A stretch of 64,000 nucleotides of DNA, taken from positions 2,542,001 to 2,606,000 of the forward strand of contig OZ241745.1 in the NCBI GenBank assembly GCA_965201115.1, read 5' to 3'. The translations under genes and the position numbers were made by a program. The notes below the pieces were generated by a model. That model had not been told where the DNA came from and did no database searches. It saw only the letters and a program-made list of their open reading frames with translations. Position 1 is the stretch's first letter. Every line of letters begins with the position of its first letter. Of the stretch, positions 63,212 to 64,000 are shown piece by piece. The DNA comes from JANQOH01 sp965201115. Lineage in GTDB: Bacteria; Pseudomonadota; Alphaproteobacteria; UBA7887.

Positions 63212-64000
63212 ATGAAGCGCAGACAATTCCTGAAAGCGGCGGGCGCCGGCGCGGCGGCGGCCGCGGGCGCGGCGAGCCTGCCCGCGCCGGCGATCGCCCA
63301 GGGGCGCGTCGAATGGCGCATGGTCACATGCTGGCCGCGCAACCTGCCCGCCATCGGCGTCGGCGCGCAGAGGGTCGCCGACGCGATCGGCGAGATGTCG
63401 GACGGCCGCCTGACGGTGCGGCTCTACGCGGCGGGCGAGCTCGTGCCCGCGTTCGAGGCGTTCGACGCGGTGCGCGACGGCATCGCCGACTGCTGCCACG
63501 ACGCGCCCTATTACTGGATCGCCAAGCACGGCGCGATCCCGTTTTTCTGTTCGGTTCCCGGCGGGCTGACGCCGCCCGAGCACAACGCGTGGATACTCTA
63601 CGGCGGCGGCCAGGCGCTGTGGGATGAACTGTATGAGCAGTTCGGCCTGCGCGGTTTTCTCTGCGGCACCGGCGGCCCCAACATGGGCGGCTGGTTCCGC
63701 AAGGAGATCGCCGCCGTCGACGACCTGAACGGGCTGCGGATGCGCATTCCGGGCATGGGCGCGGAGGTGCTGAACCGGCTCGGCGCGATCGCCGTGAACC
63801 TGCCGGGGGGCGAGGTTCTGCCGGCGCTTCAGACCGGCGCCATCGACGCCACCGAGTGGGCCGGCCCCTACAACGACCTGGCGATGGGGTTCTACAAGGT
63901 CGCGCCGTTCTATTACGGGCCGGGCGTTCACGAGCCCGGTCCGGCGATCTCCCTCACCGTGCGCCGCGACGCCTTCGACGCGCTGCCGGGCGACCTGCAA
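63212..64000 (+). CDS. TRAP transporter substrate-binding protein (TakP-like), cut by window end
   Basis: The first 263 residues of a DctP-family receptor. A twin-arginine signal (KRRQFLKAAGAG) leads to VEWRMVTCWPRNLP. GLRMRIPGMGAEV carries the substrate-binding Arg, and DATEWAGPYNDLAMGFYKVAPFYYGPG matches the 2-oxo-acid-binding TakP type. It captures an organic acid in the periplasm for a TRAP permease presumably beyond the window. GGGGAGG lies 12 bases before the ATG. Confidence 0.88.
   Translation, partial: MKRRQFLKAAGAGAAAAAGAASLPAPAIAQGRVEWRMVTCWPRNLPAIGVGAQRVADAIGEMSDGRLTVRLYAAGELVPAFEAFDAVRDGIADCCHDAPYYWIAKHGAIPFFCSVPGGLTPPEHNAWILYGGGQALWDELYEQFGLRGFLCGTGGPNMGGWFRKEIAAVDDLNGLRMRIPGMGAEVLNRLGAIAVNLPGGEVLPALQTGAIDATEWAGPYNDLAMGFYKVAPFYYGPGVHEPGPAISLTVRRDAFDALPGDLQ

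Overview
The window is about 70% G+C chromosomal DNA from a Gram-negative bacterium, most likely an alphaproteobacterium near the Rhodospirillales. Evidence: a short kinase-only HprK beside hpf and ptsN; the minus-strand run glnD-murJ-trpS; the block aminotransferase-hom-glpX-recJ; a ParA-like gene coupled to a CYTH/CHAD gene; ETF-QO, an NDUFA9-like protein and a class I PHA synthase. This placement is inference from gene content. No rRNA, tRNA or CRISPR array was seen.

Layout. 1-4.2 kb: cupredoxin, HisN-type phosphatase, enol-lactonase-like hydrolase, ETF-QO. 4.2-4.6 kb: a frameshifted IS1595-type transposase relic and palindromic repeats. 4.7-8.4 kb: NDUFA9-like gene, then a tight five-gene cassette with an ExbB/TolQ-like channel subunit, a one-TM partner, two paralogous membrane proteins and a PCu(A)C-like protein. 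8.6-10.1 kb: hpf-ptsN-hprK. 10.2-18.0 kb (minus): glnD, murJ, trpS, a TSUP exporter, a TIGR02186-like protein, a universal stress protein. 18.2-19.8 kb: cytochrome c, RidA, a TPR-like protein. 20.1-27.9 kb: a giant autotransporter gene with a G20 tract between its ATG and its signal peptide, out of frame at the length given. 28-34.3 kb: repeat-rich accessory DNA with an Rpn nuclease, two NHLP-leader RiPP precursor genes, CYTH/CHAD-ParA, and a seven-copy 108-bp tandem array. 34.3-38.4 kb: TbpB-like lipoprotein, PPK2, PhaC. 38.5-48.0 kb: OmpA-like lipoprotein, aminotransferase, hom, glpX, recJ, galU, phosphomannomutase, esterase. 48.3-59.5 kb: a patchy, partly lower-G+C defence-like island with an Mrr-like nuclease, a HEPN/Abi-like protein with four identical 96-bp repeats, a fused restriction-modification enzyme, and an AAA ATPase plus PD-(D/E)XK-like nuclease pair; a P450 and a phytanoyl-CoA dioxygenase-type gene lie inside it. 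59.5-64 kb: SAF-domain oxidoreductase, Tag-like glycosylase, and two substrate-binding proteins, the last cut by the window end.

Two themes run through the window. One is a dispersed family of palindromic elements with two adjacent hairpins, one closed by a UUCG loop; it fills nearly every larger intergenic gap. The other is surface and defence variability: a homopolymer-switched autotransporter, a VNTR in an Abi-like gene, a G12 tract beside a surface lipoprotein gene, and orphan RiPP precursors sharing a CLPSC core.
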